From NCBI GenBank assembly GCA_020632925.1, contig JACKER010000008.1:1-64000 (forward strand): a stretch of 64,000 nucleotides of DNA, in the 5' to 3' direction. The notes beneath the pieces were generated by a model, which saw only the letters and a list, made by a program, of their open reading frames with translations, searched no databases and was not told where the DNA came from. Position numbers and translations under genes: made by a program. Source of the stretch: Alphaproteobacteria bacterium. Its GTDB lineage: Bacteria > Myxococcota_A > UBA796 > GCA-2862545. Positions 1-8,580 of this stretch are shown piece by piece (positions within the stretch are counted from its first letter, which is position 1; each line of letters opens with the position of its first letter).

Positions 1-187
1 ACGACGCGCGGGCGACCCACCGTCGTGGAGTTCTCATGTCTTCCGTAGGCGCGTCTCGCTCGAAGCGATTCGCAGTCCGTCCGAAAGCCCCGCCTGTTTA
101 TCGACCCCCGTTGGGACCGTCAAGCGAGTGAGCGAAGATTTTGTCGTCGCTCGGTGCCGCCCGGCGTTCCCGCCCGGCGATGGACAG
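1..187 (-). other. Intergenic region, possible small RNA
   Basis: No convincing protein gene lies between the window edge and the DUF2752 gene. On the minus strand the segment starts just after a sigma-70-like promoter with 17-bp spacing. It contains several short hairpins, among them TCGCT/AGCGA around a TCG loop near 65-80 and CCAC/GTGG near 17-28. 6S RNA genes often lie downstream of zapA, and zapA is one gene upstream here, so an sRNA is conceivable. I could not fold a convincing 6S-like central bubble, so this is only a candidate. Confidence 0.22.
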
Positions 188-216
188 TCTTTATGAGGCC
201 GCCTGGAGAGCGTCAA
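188..216 (-). promoter_or_regulatory. Sigma-70-like promoter, minus strand
   Basis: The minus strand reads TTGACG (211-216), a 17-nt spacer, then TAAAGA (188-193). The -35 box matches five of six consensus bases and the spacer is ideal; the -10 box is weaker. It lies downstream of the DUF2752 stop and points to the window edge, so it would drive a small RNA or a gene beyond position 1. Confidence 0.4.
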
Positions 217-276
217 GAACGACTTCGTGGGTGTTCGCAGAAGCGTCGGACCAAGCTCGCGTGGATCACGCGATCG

Positions 277-744
277 TCATCCGAACATCAGCCACGCCTT
301 GTACCCCCAGGCCAGTCCCATGAAGACCAGGAACAGGATCGCCCACAGCGTCTCCCGCGGCTCGAGCACGCGGACGATCCGCGTCCAGCGCCCGCGCGGA
401 TCGACGACCTCGGCGACGGAGACACCGAGTCCGAACGCCGACATCAGGAAGAGCAGGAACGCGAAGGGCTGGTTGATCAGCGCTTCGAGCGGCCGCAGGT
501 GCGCCATGAGGGCGAAGGTCGTCGTCGCGCCGCACATCGGGCACGGCCAGCCCGTCATCGTCAGGAACGAGCAGTTCCCGAGGCCGAGCCGCAGGTGCGT
601 CCCGTGCCCCGAGGGATCGGGCTCGACCAGGGCCGCCGCCACGAACACGCACGAGATCCCGACGGCGAGGCCGAGCGAACCGATCCGCGTGACCGCCGGG
701 CGGGCCAACCAGCTCGCTGCACGGTCGAGCGCGGCGTCGATCAC
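277..744 (-). CDS. DUF2752 family membrane protein
   Basis: 155 aa. The central motif GWPCPMCGATTTFALMAH, with its CPxCG core, is the hallmark of DUF2752, a family of small membrane proteins of unknown role. Hydrophobic stretches are visible near residues 20-40, 85-110 and 135-150, so two or three membrane helices are likely. The start is GTG at 744, overlapping the zapA stop codon (GTGA), so it is translationally coupled as the last gene of the smc-ftsY-zapA run. No catalytic function can be assigned; the paired Cys could bind a metal or form a disulfide, but that is inference. Confidence 0.8.
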   Translation of the reverse strand: MIDAALDRAASWLARPAVTRIGSLGLAVGISCVFVAAALVEPDPSGHGTHLRLGLGNCSFLTMTGWPCPMCGATTTFALMAHLRPLEALINQPFAFLLFLMSAFGLGVSVAEVVDPRGRWTRIVRVLEPRETLWAILFLVFMGLAWGYKAWLMFG

Positions 745-1058
745 GGGCTCGCCTCCGACCCTTCCTCGTCGGCGGGATCGGCTTCCTCGGGAAGGGCGGC
801 CTCGAGCAACACGACCGTGGACGCGAGATCGCGATCCAGCCTGCCGAGCTCCTCGTCCACGTCCCGCCGGAATCGTTCGAACTCCGACGCGATGTTCAGC
901 GCCGTCAGCAGGGCGAGCGTGTAGTCGTCGACCCGCGACGCCCGGCCGGCGATGTCCGCCATCCGCCGATCGACGTACCTCGCGATGGACTGCAGGTCCT
1001 CGTCCTCGTCGGAACGCAGCGTGTACTTGCGACCACCGATGCTGATCTGGACCTTCAT
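741..1058 (-). CDS. zapA: Cell division protein ZapA-like
   Basis: 105 aa starting at MKVQISIGGRKYTLRSDED. ZapA proteins are small dimeric or tetrameric FtsZ-ring stabilisers. They have an N-terminal beta-hairpin head opening with a similar I-x-GxxY pattern and a long C-terminal helix. Here the head spans residues 1-35 and a helix-rich part runs to about 90, ending in an acidic tail. The longer upstream frame was not used because the family begins at this Met. It follows ftsY by 55 nt and overlaps the DUF2752 start by four bases. Confidence 0.82.
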   Translation of the reverse strand: MKVQISIGGRKYTLRSDEDEDLQSIARYVDRRMADIAGRASRVDDYTLALLTALNIASEFERFRRDVDEELGRLDRDLASTVVLLEAALPEEADPADEEGSEASP

Positions 1059-1113
1059 CGACCTTCCGTGGCCACGCCCCCGGAGCGCGGGGCCCACCAC
1101 GAAGATAGTCGCG

Positions 1114-2310
1114 TCAGAGCAGCGCGTCCACGAACGCCTTCGGGTCGAAGTCACGCAGGTCCCCGACCTTCTCGCCCAGGCCGACGAGCTTCACGGGCAG
1201 CTTCAGCTCGTTCGAGATGGCGAGGATCATCCCGCCTTTCGCGGTGCCGTCGAGCTTGGTGACGACGACCCCGGTCAAGGGTGTCGCCTCGTGGAACAAC
1301 GTCGCCTGGGACATCCCGTTCTGGCCCATGGTGCCGTCGAGCACGAGCAGCGTCTCGTGCGGCGCGCCTGGGTGCACCTTGTCGAGCACGCGCCGGATCT
1401 TGCCGAGCTCCTCCATCAGGGGCTTGCGCGTCTGCAGGCGCCCCGCGGTGTCGACGAGCACGACGTCGTGCCCCTCGGCCTGCGCACGCTCCAGCGCCTT
1501 GTACGCCACGGCGCCGGGGTCCGCGCCCTCGTCGAGCACCAGGATGTCCACGCCCGCGCGGTCCGCCCAGGTCGACAGCTGCTGCTCGGCAGCGGCGCGG
1601 AAGGTGTCGCCCGCGGCCAGGAGCACCTTGCGGCCCTCCCCCTTGAGGCGGGCGGCGAGCTTCCCGATGGTCGTGGTCTTGCCCGATCCGTTGACGCCCA
1701 CGACCAGCACGACCCAGATCCCCTCACCCGGGCGGAAGGGCACGTGGACCGGCTCCAGGATGGCGGTCATCTCGTCGCGGAGGACGGCGCGCAGATCGGC
1801 GTCCGCTCCCGCGCGGCGCACCTTGTCCAGCAGGCGCTCGGTGGTCTGCACGCCCACGTCGGCGCGCAACAGGACCTCCTCCAGATCCTCGGTCGCCGCC
1901 TCGTCGAGCGGGCGCCCCAGGAGCCGGTCCAGTCCCTCCTTGAGGACCTCACGGCTTCGTCCCAGCGCGTCGCGAAGCATGCCGAACAGCGAGCGCTGCG
2001 CGTGCTGCTCGCGAACCCGCTGCGCCACGACCGGCGGCGCGGTCATCCCCGCGTCGGTCGTCGCGTCCTCGCCCCACGCCTCCTCGTCCTCGGACTCGTC
2101 GGTGGCGAAGGGCGCCGTGGGCGGCGGCGCGGCCTCCGCTCCGGCCCGAGCGGGGCCCTCCGCGGGAGGGGGGACCGGCCGGCTGGCGGGCGGAGGAGGA
2201 GCAGGCGTCCGGGTCACCAGGTGCAGCGCGATCGCCACCACCACGGCCCCCGCGATCTCCGCAGCGATCAGGGGAACGGAGACGTCGGCCGTCGCGCTGA
2301 GCAGGTCCAT
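1114..2310 (-). CDS. ftsY: Signal recognition particle receptor FtsY
   Basis: 398 aa. FtsY docks SRP-ribosome complexes at the inner membrane. Residues about 12-32 form a hydrophobic N-terminal anchor, followed by a Pro/Ala-rich and acidic linker (35-95), the helical N domain (about 105-190) and the G domain. GTPase motifs seen are GVNGSGKTTT (205-214), DTFRAAAEQQL, DTAGR, TKLDGTAKGG and the C-terminal GLGEKVGDLRDF. The ATG at 2310 follows a GGAGG site, which decides the start over longer frames. It lies 19 nt after smc, a common pairing, and a true membrane anchor is typical of the deltaproteobacterial form. Confidence 0.96.
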   Translation of the reverse strand: MDLLSATADVSVPLIAAEIAGAVVVAIALHLVTRTPAPPPPASRPVPPPAEGPARAGAEAAPPPTAPFATDESEDEEAWGEDATTDAGMTAPPVVAQRVREQHAQRSLFGMLRDALGRSREVLKEGLDRLLGRPLDEAATEDLEEVLLRADVGVQTTERLLDKVRRAGADADLRAVLRDEMTAILEPVHVPFRPGEGIWVVLVVGVNGSGKTTTIGKLAARLKGEGRKVLLAAGDTFRAAAEQQLSTWADRAGVDILVLDEGADPGAVAYKALERAQAEGHDVVLVDTAGRLQTRKPLMEELGKIRRVLDKVHPGAPHETLLVLDGTMGQNGMSQATLFHEATPLTGVVVTKLDGTAKGGMILAISNELKLPVKLVGLGEKVGDLRDFDPKAFVDALL

Positions 2311-2329
2311 CCTTCCTCCGGACGCAGGC

Positions 2330-5300
2330 CTAACCCGTGGGGAGCTGGACCGAGACCAGCCGCGACACACCGGGGCGAGCCATCGTCACGCCGTACAGCG
2401 TGTCGGCGCACTCCATGGTCTTGCGGTTGTGCGTCACCACCAGGAACTGCGAGCGACGGGACATCTCGCGGAGCATGTCGTTGAAGCGAGCGCCGTTCGC
2501 CTCGTCCAGCGGCGCATCGACCTCGTCGAGCACGCAGAACGGAGAGGGCTTGACGCGGAACAGTGCGATCAGCAGCGCGATCGCCGTCATCGCCTTCTCG
2601 CCGCCCGACAACAGCTGGAGGTTCTGCAGCCGCTTGCCCGGAGGCTGTACGAAGATGTCGACGCCCGTCTCGAGCAGGTCCTCGTCATCGGTCAGCGCGA
2701 GCCGCGCCGAGCCGCCGCCCACCAGCCGTGGATAGGTCTCGCGGAAGTGGTCGTTGACCAGATCGAACGTCTCGCGGAAGCGCTCGCGGCACTCGCGGTT
2801 CAGCTTCGCGATCGCGCCGCGGATCTGGTCCAACGCGTGCTCCAGGTCTGCGCGTTGGACCTCGAGCTCGTCCCAGCGTGCCCGAAGGTCGCGGTACTCG
2901 GCGCTCGCCCCGAGGTTGACCTCCCCCAACGCCGCGAGCGCCCCCCGCAGCTCGTCGAGCTCCTCCACGACACCGACGATCGCCTGCTCGTCCTGCAGAT
3001 CGCCGAGCACGATCTCCACCGGCGGCACCCCCTCCACCGTCTCTGAGCCGACCGTGATCCCATCGGCCGCCTCCTGGTCCGCCTCGAGGGTCAGCGAGCC
3101 GCGGGCGTGCAGGCGATCGAGCCACGCGGGGAGCGACACCTGGTAGCGGTCCTCCATCCCCCGACGGAGCACCTCGAGCTCCTGTTGGACCGCGCCCACC
3201 CGCTCCGACGCCTCGCCGATGCGCCGCGACGCCTCCTCCAGCCTCGATCGCTGCTGTCGCAGGGCGCGCTCGGCCAGCGCGAGCCCCTCCGCCAGCGCAG
3301 CGGCCCGCGCTCGCGTCTGCTCGAGCTGATCCCACCGCTCCGCACGCTCGGTCCGCGACGACTCGGCCGCGCCGCGCGCCTCCGACGCCAGCCGCTCGGC
3401 CTCGGCACGACCGGCGGCAGCCCGCTCCATCGCCTGCTGGGCGTGGGTCACCGCATCGACGAGCGAGGCCACCCGGCGCAACGCCTCCTCGGCCTGGCGA
3501 TCCGCCGACGCCGCGCGCTCCTCCACCGCGACCCGCTCGAGCGCCAGCCCGCCCCGGGCCTCCTGGGCCGCGCGCTCCTCGGTGAGCGCGGACGTGAGCT
3601 CGGCTCGACGCTCCGTCAACTCGGCCCGGGCCACCTCGAGCGCGCTCGTGGCCGCCTCCACGACCGAGCGGGCCGCCTCGACCGCCTGGCCCGCCCCCTC
3701 GAGCGCGGCCTCGGCCTCGGTGACCTGACGGCCGGCCTCCTCCGCCACGCGGGCCGCCGCCTCCACGGCCGATCGCTGATGCGCTGCGGCGCCCCGTGCC
3801 TCCGCCAGCCGAGCGGTCACCGCCTGCCTCGCGGCCCGCGTCCGCTCCCGACGGTCGATCGCGTCCCGGAGCCCCTGCCGCGCCCGGCGCGCCTCGTCGC
3901 GGAGCGGTGCGGCGTCGGGCAGGGGAACCTCGGGCCGAGGCTGGTGGAGCGCGGTCTCCAGGGTCCCTTCGGCCTCCGCGAGGACCGCGCCCGCGCGAGC
4001 GTCCTCCTCACGGCGGGCCTTCTCGAGCGCCCCCCGCAGCTCCGCCACCTCCGCGACGATGGTTGCGCGACCCTCCGCCGTCAGCCGCTGCACCTCGGCC
4101 TCGCCGGCCCGGCGGATCTCCTCCGTCCGCGCCGCGCCCTCGCTCTCCACGCGGTGCGCAGCCTCCCGCGTGCGCTCCACCTCGGCCGTGGCCGCGGTCC
4201 GTGCCGTACCCGCGTCCGCCACGGCCGCCCGAGCCCGCTCGACCGCCTCTTCCGCCGCCACGACCGCCGCGGCCAGCGCGCGCTCCCGGTCCACCAGCGA
4301 AGCGAGCTCTCCGGGAGGACCGAAGCGGAAGCCGCCCGCGCCGTCGGTCCGGAACCCCGGTCCCGTCGCCGGCACCCCTGCCCCGTCGGCCTCCACGGGG
4401 TCCTCCGCCCAGGCCACGCGGTCGGCGGGTGACCGCTGCCCCTCCGGCCAGAAGAGGACCGCCACGGGGCTCTCGGCTCGGCGAGCGATCTCCCGCAACG
4501 CGACCGGGTCGCGCACCACGACGCGGGCAGCGTCGTCCCCGAGCCGCTGCACGATGGCGGCGCGCTCCTCGGGTCCGACGCCCGCCACCAGCGTCTCGAC
4601 CTCCGGCAGGAGCTCCTCGAGCAGCGCCTGCTCTCCCGCGGGTGCCTCGAGCCGGCGTCGGACCGCGTCCAGCTCCGCCCGCCCGGCGCCCCGCGCACCC
4701 TCCGCCGTACCGAGGGCCCGCACGGCCTCGCCCTCGGAGCGCTCCGCGGACGCCAGCGCCGCACGCGCCGACGCCAGCTCCTCGGCCACGGCCGCCTTCG
4801 CGCGATCCGCCTCCGCCCTGGCCTGCGCGAACGCCGACCGGGCTCGTTCCCGCGCCTCGGTGAGGTTCGCCTCCAGGGCCGCCGTCGCCTCCCGCTCCCG
4901 GCGCGCCACCCGATCGGCTGCGGCCCTCTCGGATCGGGTCCACGACCGCGCCCGGTCCGCGCGCAGCGCCTCCACCCATCGGCGACCGCGATCCAACGCC
5001 GCCGTCCGCTCGCGCTCGAGCCGGGCCTGCTCCGCGAGGGCGCTGTCCCGCTCGGCCTCGATCGCCTGCAGGCGAGCCGCCGTGCCCCGCTCCGTCTCGG
5101 TCGCGGCGTCCACGGCCCGCTCGGCCTCCGCGCACGCGGCGTCCGCCGGGGCCAGCTCGGCCTCCACGCGCGTGATCTGCTCGGTCGCCGCCTCGGTCGC
5201 GCGCTCGAGCTCCCCGACCCGCGAACCGGCGGCCTGGAGCCGACTGCGCGCGGCCGCCAGCCCGGACACCCGCTCCGTGTGCGCCGCTTGGGCCACCGCG

Positions 5301-6517
5301 GCACGCGCTTCGGCGGAGGCCCGCGCCTCCGACGCCCGGCTCACCGCGCCCTCCGCCAGCGCCACCGCCTCACGGCGCGAGGCGACCCCGCCGGCCAACG
5401 CGGTGGACGTCTGGTCCGCAGCGGTGATGGAGCGATCGAGGTCCTGGAGGCGGACCCGCTGTGCCGCCGCCTCTTCGCGCGCGCGCTCGACGTCCCGCTC
5501 GGCGGCGCGGACCGCCGCGGTCTGGCGCTCCACCTCCGCCCGACCTCGCTCCACCTCCGCGTCCTGCTCGGCGCGCCGGCGGTCGTGGAGCACGGCGGCC
5601 GCGTCCAGCTCGCGGATCCTGCCGTCGAGCTCGGCCACCTCGTCCCGGCGGCTGGCGGCGACGGCCTCCGCGGTCGCCAGCTCCTCACGGCGTTCGACCA
5701 GATCCTCCTCGCGCCGGAGCACCTCGCGGCGCGTGCTGTCCTCCTTGCCCTTCGCCTCGTCCAGCTCCCGTCGGAGCGCGCGGCGGTCCTGCGCGAGGGC
5801 ATGGTGCTTGACCAGCGCGAGCTGGAGCTCTCCCTGCCGCACCAGCGCCCGGATCCGCCGGAATCGGGCCGCCACGAGCACCTGCTGCTCGAGCGAACGG
5901 AGTCGGCGGGTCATCTCGTCGAGCACGTCCGCCGCCCGGTCGAGCTGACCGGATGTGTTCACGAGCCGCTGCTGCGCTTCGTCCCTGCGGGCCTTGTACC
6001 TCGCGATGCCCGCCGCCTCGTCGATGAGCGTCCGCCGTTCCGCCGGGGACGCCGTGATCATCTTGTCGACCTGACCCTGCTCGATGAACGAGTACAGGTT
6101 GTTCCCGATCCCCGAGTCCAGCAGCAGCTCGACGACGTCGCGCCGCCTCACGCGGCTCTGGTTGACGAAGTACTCCGAGGCGCCCGTCCGATGGAGGCGA
6201 CGTCCGACCTGCAGCTCGTGGAGCTGTGCGTACTCGCCAGGGAAGGGTGTGTCCGAGGACGCCTTGAGGGTGAGCGCGACCTCCGCGTACCCCACGGGCT
6301 TGCGGTCCGTGGACCCCGCGAAGATCACGTCGGTCATCTCGGAGCCGCGGAGCGAGCGCGCGGACTGTTCGCCGACACACCACTTCAGCGCGTCGACGAC
6401 GTTGGACTTTCCGCTGCCGTTGGGTCCGACGACGCACGAGATCCCGTCCCCGAAGTGGAAGACGGTCCGGTCGGGAAAGGACTTGAACCCGTGCAGCTCG
6501 AGTCGGGTGATCCGCAT
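2330..6517 (-). CDS. smc: Chromosome segregation protein SMC
   Basis: 1395 aa, longer than the usual 1150-1200. The N-terminal ATPase half has FKSFPDRT and Walker A GPNGSGKSN (31-39). The C-terminal half has the signature LLSGGEK near 1300 and Walker B FCVLDEVDAPLDE, ending with the D-loop and switch VVTHNRKTME. Between them are two very long Ala/Glu/Arg-rich coiled coils. The central part (about 630-740), where the hinge should be, reads as an unusual globular segment without the usual hinge pattern of conserved glycines. The ATG directly follows the TAG of the upstream gene, so the two are cotranscribed. Confidence 0.96.
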   Translation of the reverse strand: MRITRLELHGFKSFPDRTVFHFGDGISCVVGPNGSGKSNVVDALKWCVGEQSARSLRGSEMTDVIFAGSTDRKPVGYAEVALTLKASSDTPFPGEYAQLHELQVGRRLHRTGASEYFVNQSRVRRRDVVELLLDSGIGNNLYSFIEQGQVDKMITASPAERRTLIDEAAGIARYKARRDEAQQRLVNTSGQLDRAADVLDEMTRRLRSLEQQVLVAARFRRIRALVRQGELQLALVKHHALAQDRRALRRELDEAKGKEDSTRREVLRREEDLVERREELATAEAVAASRRDEVAELDGRIRELDAAAVLHDRRRAEQDAEVERGRAEVERQTAAVRAAERDVERAREEAAAQRVRLQDLDRSITAADQTSTALAGGVASRREAVALAEGAVSRASEARASAEARAAVAQAAHTERVSGLAAARSRLQAAGSRVGELERATEAATEQITRVEAELAPADAACAEAERAVDAATETERGTAARLQAIEAERDSALAEQARLERERTAALDRGRRWVEALRADRARSWTRSERAAADRVARREREATAALEANLTEARERARSAFAQARAEADRAKAAVAEELASARAALASAERSEGEAVRALGTAEGARGAGRAELDAVRRRLEAPAGEQALLEELLPEVETLVAGVGPEERAAIVQRLGDDAARVVVRDPVALREIARRAESPVAVLFWPEGQRSPADRVAWAEDPVEADGAGVPATGPGFRTDGAGGFRFGPPGELASLVDRERALAAAVVAAEEAVERARAAVADAGTARTAATAEVERTREAAHRVESEGAARTEEIRRAGEAEVQRLTAEGRATIVAEVAELRGALEKARREEDARAGAVLAEAEGTLETALHQPRPEVPLPDAAPLRDEARRARQGLRDAIDRRERTRAARQAVTARLAEARGAAAHQRSAVEAAARVAEEAGRQVTEAEAALEGAGQAVEAARSVVEAATSALEVARAELTERRAELTSALTEERAAQEARGGLALERVAVEERAASADRQAEEALRRVASLVDAVTHAQQAMERAAAGRAEAERLASEARGAAESSRTERAERWDQLEQTRARAAALAEGLALAERALRQQRSRLEEASRRIGEASERVGAVQQELEVLRRGMEDRYQVSLPAWLDRLHARGSLTLEADQEAADGITVGSETVEGVPPVEIVLGDLQDEQAIVGVVEELDELRGALAALGEVNLGASAEYRDLRARWDELEVQRADLEHALDQIRGAIAKLNRECRERFRETFDLVNDHFRETYPRLVGGGSARLALTDDEDLLETGVDIFVQPPGKRLQNLQLLSGGEKAMTAIALLIALFRVKPSPFCVLDEVDAPLDEANGARFNDMLREMSRRSQFLVVTHNRKTMECADTLYGVTMARPGVSRLVSVQLPTG

Positions 6518-7024
6518 CTACCCCAGCCAGAGGCGCAGCCGGTCCCGATAGCTGGTCCAGCCGAACGCGATCATCTCCCGATCCCGGTCGGTCATGGGGC
6601 GCAGGACGCGAGCGGGCGAGCCGAGGATGAAGGAGCCAGGTGGAAACACCTTTCCCGGCGTCACCACCGATCCCGCTGCCACCAGGCTGCCGTCCCCGAT
6701 GTCCGCGCGGTCGAGCACGATGGCGCCCATCCCGACGAGGCAGTCGTTCCCGATGCGACAGCCGTGGAGGATGGCGCGGTGGCCCACCGTGACGCGCTCC
6801 CCGATGACGGTCTCGCTGAAGTCGGTGGTGTCGTGGCAGATCGCGCCGTCCTGGATGTTCGAGTCGCGGCCGACCCGGATGGGCCCCATGTCCCCGCGCA
6901 GCACCGCCGTGGGCCACACCGAGACGCCCTCGGCCAGCTCCACCTCGCCGATGACGACGGCGCTCTCGTGGACCCAGGCTCGCTCGTGGATCCGGGGTGT
7001 GCGGCCATCGAACGACTCGACCAC
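6518..7024 (-). CDS. Gamma-carbonic anhydrase-like hexapeptide protein
   Basis: 168 aa with left-handed beta-helix hexapeptide repeats (for example IGDGSLVAAGSVV). It has the three metal-ligand histidines typical of the gamma-CA/YrdA/PaaY group, in ICHD and VGHRAILHG. Such trimers bind Zn or Fe between subunits; many catalyse CO2 hydration, but others have no proven activity. The start is GTG at 7024, four bases after GGAGG, chosen because the family begins just before the IHERAWVHESA repeat. It ends with TAG immediately before the smc ATG and is the first gene of the smc operon. Confidence 0.88.
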   Translation of the reverse strand: MVESFDGRTPRIHERAWVHESAVVIGEVELAEGVSVWPTAVLRGDMGPIRVGRDSNIQDGAICHDTTDFSETVIGERVTVGHRAILHGCRIGNDCLVGMGAIVLDRADIGDGSLVAAGSVVTPGKVFPPGSFILGSPARVLRPMTDRDREMIAFGWTSYRDRLRLWLG

Positions 7025-7104
7025 GGGACCTCCGACCCGCCCTGATATCCGACGGGTCGCGGGAGGTCGCGCTGCGTCGCAGGCTACACGCCCAGGGGTC
7101 CGAC

Positions 7105-7122
7105 TGCGTAGCCGACTACGCA
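7105..7122. promoter_or_regulatory. Inverted repeat, possible activator site
   Basis: The sequence TGCGTAG-CCGA-CTACGCA is a perfect 7-bp inverted repeat with a 4-bp spacer. Its centre lies about 88 bp upstream of the start predicted from the sigma-54 promoter at 7175, the distance expected for an enhancer-binding protein site. No T-run follows, so it is unlikely to be a terminator. Confidence 0.4.
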
Positions 7123-7174
7123 CCTGGAGCGGCCTGGCGGGCGGATCCGGGGCGTCGCTCCGTCCAGGGCGACA

Positions 7175-7190
7175 TGGCACGGATCGTGCT
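7175..7190 (+). promoter_or_regulatory. Sigma-54 (RpoN) promoter
   Basis: TGGCACGGATCGTGCT matches the -24/-12 consensus TGGCACG-N4-TTGCW at all but one fixed position. The GG and GC dinucleotides are exactly 12 bp apart. Transcription should start near 7201, directly before the AGGGAGG site and ATG at 7214. The near-perfect spacing makes a chance match unlikely, though it was judged by eye. Confidence 0.6.
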
Positions 7191-7213
7191 TGGGGTATCG
7201 ACAGGGAGGCACG

Positions 7214-7363
7214 ATGCGTCCTGCCGTGCTGGCGGCAGCCCTCACCTTCGACGAGCGACTCGCCTGGCTTCGCGCCCCGGTCCGCGGGATCGCGCGACGT
7301 GCCGGCTCGGTCGTCATGCGCTGGCTCGATCGGCGCCGCGAGACCGCGGATCAGATCCCGTAG
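7214..7363 (+). CDS. Small basic protein of unknown function
   Basis: 49 aa, beginning MRPAVLAAALTFDERLAWL and ending at TAG 7363. It has a strong AGGGAGG ribosome binding site four bases before ATG and lies directly under the sigma-54 promoter at 7175. It is Arg-rich (about 11 Arg) with a possible amphipathic helix in the first half; no family is recognised. Its small size means it may be missed by gene callers. The transcript could instead serve the TM2 gene at 7421, with this as a leader peptide. Confidence 0.5.
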   Translation: MRPAVLAAALTFDERLAWLRAPVRGIARRAGSVVMRWLDRRRETADQIP

Positions 7364-7420
7364 CCGTCGCGCTGCAATAGGCTCCTCCACGGACGCGTAG
7401 CCGTCGATGGGAGGACGAAG

Positions 7421-7651
7421 ATGTCGTATGCGCTGGAGCGCCGTGACCGCAGGACGGTCGCCCTGGCCTACATGCTGTGGCTGCCGTGCATGTTCGGGGT
7501 CAGCGGACTTCACCGGTTCTACACCGGCCGTTGGGTCTCCGGGCTGATCTGGTTGTTCACCGGAGGCCTGTGCGGGGTCGGCCAGGTCATCGACCTGATC
7601 TTCATCCCCAGGATGGTCGACGATCACAACGACGGCCGCCCCGTCTGGTAG
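7421..7651 (+). CDS. TM2 domain-containing membrane protein
   Basis: 76 aa. Two hydrophobic helices (about 14-33 and 40-62) flank the polar turn GLHRFYTGRWVSGLIW, the typical TM2 pattern G-x-HRFY-x-G. TM2 proteins are small inner-membrane proteins of unknown function. A GGAGG site lies 6 nt upstream of the ATG. It is convergent with the next gene and only 15 nt from its stop. Confidence 0.8.
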   Translation: MSYALERRDRRTVALAYMLWLPCMFGVSGLHRFYTGRWVSGLIWLFTGGLCGVGQVIDLIFIPRMVDDHNDGRPVW

Positions 7652-7666
7652 TCGGCGTCCCGTCCG

Positions 7667-8575
7667 TCAGAAGCGGAAGCCGAACCCGAGCCCACCGCCG
7701 TCCGCCGCGAGGACGACGGTGACGCCGGCGCCGACCGCGCCCACACCCGCGACGATCGAGCCCATCGCGAGGCTGTTGGTGCGCGTGCGCGCGCCCGCGA
7801 GCTCGTCCTCGGTCGTGGCCTGCTCGAGGCCCGAGACCGACAGCGCCGACAGGAGGTAGAGCGTCCCCGAGGTGAGCGCGAGCCCGGTCGTGGCCACGAT
7901 CGGCACGATGGGCGCACGATCGTTGGGGGATCGACGCGCCTTGGTGGGGTCGAAGCCCTCGTCGGACCACCACCGCGGAGGCGTCGGCGGCGAGCCGGGG
8001 GAGCCGACCCACTCCGGCGGGAACTGGTCGGCCTCGATCCACTGGCTCTGGACGACGGTGCCCGTCACGTCGGCGACCTGCAGGAAGGCCGGGACGTCCT
8101 CGAAGCCGGAGACCTCGTCGGCGAAGGACCCGTCCACGAACAGGCCGCCACCCTTGGGTGGCACCAGGCGGCCCGCGCCCGCCGACGGCGACGGCGGTCC
8201 GGCGTCCGAGTGCAGCTGACGGAGCGGGTGGCTCTCCGACAGCCAGGCGGGCCACTCGCTCTGCGGTGCTGCCTGCCGCGCCATGCGGACCCAGCGCAGC
8301 GCCGCCGTCTCGTCCTGATCCTGGTAGGCGAGCAAGGCCAGCTGGTACCCGAGGCTCGCGAGGTGCTCGGCGCCGATCACGCGCTCGAGGCACGCGAGCT
8401 GCTTCACCGTCTTGTCGGCGAGGCGCCGCGCCACCGCGATCTCCGCCGTCACGATGGCGGTGTCGATGGACTCCAGGCGGACCCCGAGGTCCTGCTCGCT
8501 GAAGCCGCCCTTGCAGAGCGCGGCGTCCTGTTGGGCCCAGGCGGCGGTGGTGAGAGAAGCGGCGAGCAGGATCAT
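7667..8575 (-). CDS. Exported protein of unknown function
   Basis: 302 aa. A signal peptide is seen at the start (MILLAASLTTAAWAQ, probable cleavage after AWA). A helix-rich segment (about 20-120) of the kind found in TPR-like proteins follows, then a Pro/Gly-rich middle. Two hydrophobic segments near the end (about 225-250 and 275-298) separated by EDELAGARTRTNS resemble the C-terminal part of other myxobacterial secreted proteins. It starts 5 nt after the selenoprotein-like gene stops, so it is in the same operon. No enzyme motif is seen. Confidence 0.65.
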   Translation of the reverse strand: MILLAASLTTAAWAQQDAALCKGGFSEQDLGVRLESIDTAIVTAEIAVARRLADKTVKQLACLERVIGAEHLASLGYQLALLAYQDQDETAALRWVRMARQAAPQSEWPAWLSESHPLRQLHSDAGPPSPSAGAGRLVPPKGGGLFVDGSFADEVSGFEDVPAFLQVADVTGTVVQSQWIEADQFPPEWVGSPGSPPTPPRWWSDEGFDPTKARRSPNDRAPIVPIVATTGLALTSGTLYLLSALSVSGLEQATTEDELAGARTRTNSLAMGSIVAGVGAVGAGVTVVLAADGGGLGFGFRF

Positions 8576-8580
8576 GTCGT

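Noticed and set aside
34..216. 60-codon minus-strand frame near the left edge
   Set aside because: It contains the promoter-like sequence, has no ribosome site and no protein-like composition.
3107..7045. Several long plus-strand frames opposite smc and its upstream gene
   Set aside because: They are Arg/Ala/Pro-rich complements of the coiled-coil sequence with no family features. The minus-strand genes explain the region.
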